The notes under the pieces are model-generated. The model did not search any database and was not told where the DNA came from. It worked only from the letters and a program-made list of their open reading frames with translations. Shown here one piece after another: positions 13,183 to 15,043 of a stretch of DNA of 15,043 bases. A program made the translations under genes and the position numbers. Within the stretch, counting starts at the first letter, position 1. Every line of letters starts with the position of its first letter. The stretch comes from UBA1081 sp964454355 (lineage in GTDB: Bacteria; Bacillota; Clostridia; Oscillospirales; Acutalibacteraceae). The stretch is from positions 1 through 15,043 of the forward strand of contig CAYVTA010000052.1 in the NCBI GenBank assembly GCA_964454355.1, written 5' to 3'.

Positions 13183-15043
13183 TTGAGCCGCAAATATTGG
13201 CGAGTTTCGTCATTTGATAAAAAACAGGCTGCTCAGCTTGCATATGAGTACGGTTATGACGAATTTGCCATTCTTTTGCTTAATTCCAGAGGTATTACTG
13301 ACCCCGAGGAAGTAGCAGAATTTATGGAGAGTGAAATTGAGCTTTCTGACCCGTTTCTTATTAAGGATATGGATAAAGCTGTGCTTCGTATTCGTAAAGC
13401 GATAGATGATTTTGAAAGAATTGCTGTTTACGGCGATTATGATGCTGACGGAGTAACCGCTACTGCATTGTTGTATCTCTATCTTGAAGCAATCGGAGCT
13501 GATGTTACATACTATATACCGTCAAGAATGGAAGAAGGATACGGTCTTCATGAAAATGCCGTAGATAACCTTGCTCAGCAGGGGGTTAAGCTTATTATTA
13601 CCGTTGATAACGGTATAAATTCCCTAAAAGAAGCTGAATATATTAAAAATAAGGGTATTGACCTTGTTGTTACTGACCATCATCATCCCGGAGACGTGCT
13701 TCCTGATGCTGTTGCAGTTGTCAATCCTCACAGAATAGATGATACAAGCCCATTTAAACATCTTGCAGGTGTAGGAGTTGCATTCAAGCTTGTTGCTGCA
13801 TTAGAAGATGGTGATTGTGAGGCTGTTCTTGCTGACTTTGCAGATATAGTTGCTATCGGTACCATTGCGGATATTGTTCCTCTCAGGGGTGAAAACAGAA
13901 CTCTTGTGTCTTATGGGCTAAGAGCTATTAATTCCTCTCCGAGAGTGGGCCTTGCCGCCCTTCGGAATGTTGTTGGATATCAGAACAAGGATTTTAATTC
14001 AACAGGCGTTGCTTTTGCTATAGCCCCCAGAATTAATGCTGCCGGCAGAATAGATTCAGCATCAACAGCACTTAAGCTTTTACTGTGCGAAGATGAAATA
14101 GATGCTCAGATGCTTGCAAATCAGCTTGACGGATTTAATGTTATGCGGCAGGATATTGAAGCAGATATTGTGGATGAGGCAGTCAGACGGATAGAATGTG
14201 ATGATACTATAAAACATTCCCGTGTTATCGTTGTTGACGGCAATAATTGGCACGCAGGGGTTATAGGTATAGTGGCATCAAAACTTGTTGAACGTTACGG
14301 TAAGCCTGCATTGGTTATTGCAAAGGACGGCAGCGGTGAAGCAAAAGGGTCATGCAGAAGTATAGAAGGATTTTCACTTTTTGATGCATTGAGCAGTGTA
14401 AGTGATATACTTGTTCGTTTTGGCGGTCATACTCTTGCAGCAGGATTTACGGTTAACGACGATAAAATAGATGAGTTCAGAAGAAGAATCAATGAGTATG
14501 CACAAAAACTGCCAATGTTCTATCCTATTCAGCGGCTGGATTGTAAGCTCAATCCTGCAACCATAGATATTGACCTTGTTGATACGATTTCTCAACTGGA
14601 ACCATTTGGGGCTGAAAATCCACAGCCGCTTTTTGGAATTTATAAGGTTTCAGTTGTTTCAGTTAAGCCTTTAGGTAATACAGGCAAACACATACGTCTT
14701 ACATTTGAAAAGAAGTATAGCCGTTTTTGTGCTGTTTATTTTGGTGTTTCGGTGGATGAATTTCCCTATGAGCCCGGTGATGTCGTTGATCTTGCTGTTA
14801 CTGTTGATAAAAATGAGTTCAGAGGGGAAGTAAAACCAAATATTTATATAAAAAATATAAAAGACTCTTGTTTTTCAGATGAGGATTATTTTGAAAGCGA
14901 AATTCTTTATGACAAGATAAAAAGCGGTGCAGACCTTGATGATAATGAAAAATCAAGAGCCTGCCCGGACAGAGCTTTTGCCGCAGGCGTGTTCAGACTC
15001 ATAAAATCAAAAAAGAATTGCCCGTATTCCTGCGAGCAGATTG
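13183..15043 (+). CDS. recJ: Single-stranded-DNA-specific 5'-3' exonuclease RecJ (3' partial)
   Basis: RecJ degrades single-stranded DNA 5' to 3' in recombination and repair. The frame stays open to the window end, giving 620 residues; Firmicute RecJ proteins are often longer, with C-terminal extensions. The DHH-family metal motifs are intact: DYDADG (85-90), TVDNGI, DHHH (165-168) and the IADIVPL region. The DHHA1 motif GGHTLAAGF starts at residue 414. The following segment (LEPFGAENPQPLF onwards) is the RecJ OB-type domain. No ATG is in frame. The TTG at 13183 lies 10 bases after AAGGA and gives the plausible N-terminus MSRKYW; a second in-frame TTG at 13177 is only 4 bases from that site, and a stop at 13174 excludes anything longer. 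Confidence 0.95.
   Translation, partial: MSRKYWRVSSFDKKQAAQLAYEYGYDEFAILLLNSRGITDPEEVAEFMESEIELSDPFLIKDMDKAVLRIRKAIDDFERIAVYGDYDADGVTATALLYLYLEAIGADVTYYIPSRMEEGYGLHENAVDNLAQQGVKLIITVDNGINSLKEAEYIKNKGIDLVVTDHHHPGDVLPDAVAVVNPHRIDDTSPFKHLAGVGVAFKLVAALEDGDCEAVLADFADIVAIGTIADIVPLRGENRTLVSYGLRAINSSPRVGLAALRNVVGYQNKDFNSTGVAFAIAPRINAAGRIDSASTALKLLLCEDEIDAQMLANQLDGFNVMRQDIEADIVDEAVRRIECDDTIKHSRVIVVDGNNWHAGVIGIVASKLVERYGKPALVIAKDGSGEAKGSCRSIEGFSLFDALSSVSDILVRFGGHTLAAGFTVNDDKIDEFRRRINEYAQKLPMFYPIQRLDCKLNPATIDIDLVDTISQLEPFGAENPQPLFGIYKVSVVSVKPLGNTGKHIRLTFEKKYSRFCAVYFGVSVDEFPYEPGDVVDLAVTVDKNEFRGEVKPNIYIKNIKDSCFSDEDYFESEILYDKIKSGADLDDNEKSRACPDRAFAAGVFRLIKSKKNCPYSCEQI

Overview
The window looks like a metagenome-assembled or draft contig from an AT-rich, spore-forming Firmicute of the Clostridia, most likely an Oscillospiraceae/Ruminococcaceae-type gut bacterium. 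Three things suggest this. Two secreted proteins end in type I dockerin modules. A dipicolinate synthase pair (spoVFA-spoVFB) points to endospores. The promoters and ribosome binding sites are classical low-GC Gram-positive ones. A run of exactly 100 N at 10008-10107 is a scaffold gap.

Left part (1-5360). The window opens inside a very long, acidic, probably secreted protein of no recognised family, closed by a strong terminator. Next, from its own sigma-A promoter, comes an 825-residue secreted protein with a papain/C39-like cysteine peptidase domain, three SH3b-like segments, three Ig-like segments and a C-terminal dockerin. A small two-CBS-domain protein follows.

Middle (5360-7460). A cysteine synthase family gene (minus) with a perfect-consensus promoter is divergent from a small two-helix membrane protein with a cytosolic zinc ribbon. 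That gene converges on, and overlaps by 11 bp, a short RluA-family pseudouridine synthase (minus).

Right-middle (7520-11580). One sigma-A promoter appears to drive four genes: a secreted protein with seven tandem Cys/His repeats and a complete dockerin, then trmN6-like and rsmI RNA methyltransferases, then a membrane-anchored protein resembling the DMP19/DUF4375 family. A good terminator ends the unit. The assembly gap removes the start of rsmI. The pairing of a TrmN6-like methyltransferase with RsmI matches the yabB-yabC neighbourhood of Bacillus.

Right part (11600-15043). spoVFA-spoVFB (minus, overlapping) make dipicolinic acid in the mother cell during sporulation. They are divergent from recJ, which starts at TTG and runs off the window.

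The genes are mostly housekeeping, with a scattered surface/dockerin component. I see no defence system, prophage, insertion sequence, CRISPR array, tRNA or rRNA. The least ordinary content is the Cys/His repeat protein with its dockerin, the dockerin-bearing cysteine peptidase, and the giant acidic protein with an amphipathic C-terminal tail. No intergenic stretch exceeds 300 bases.
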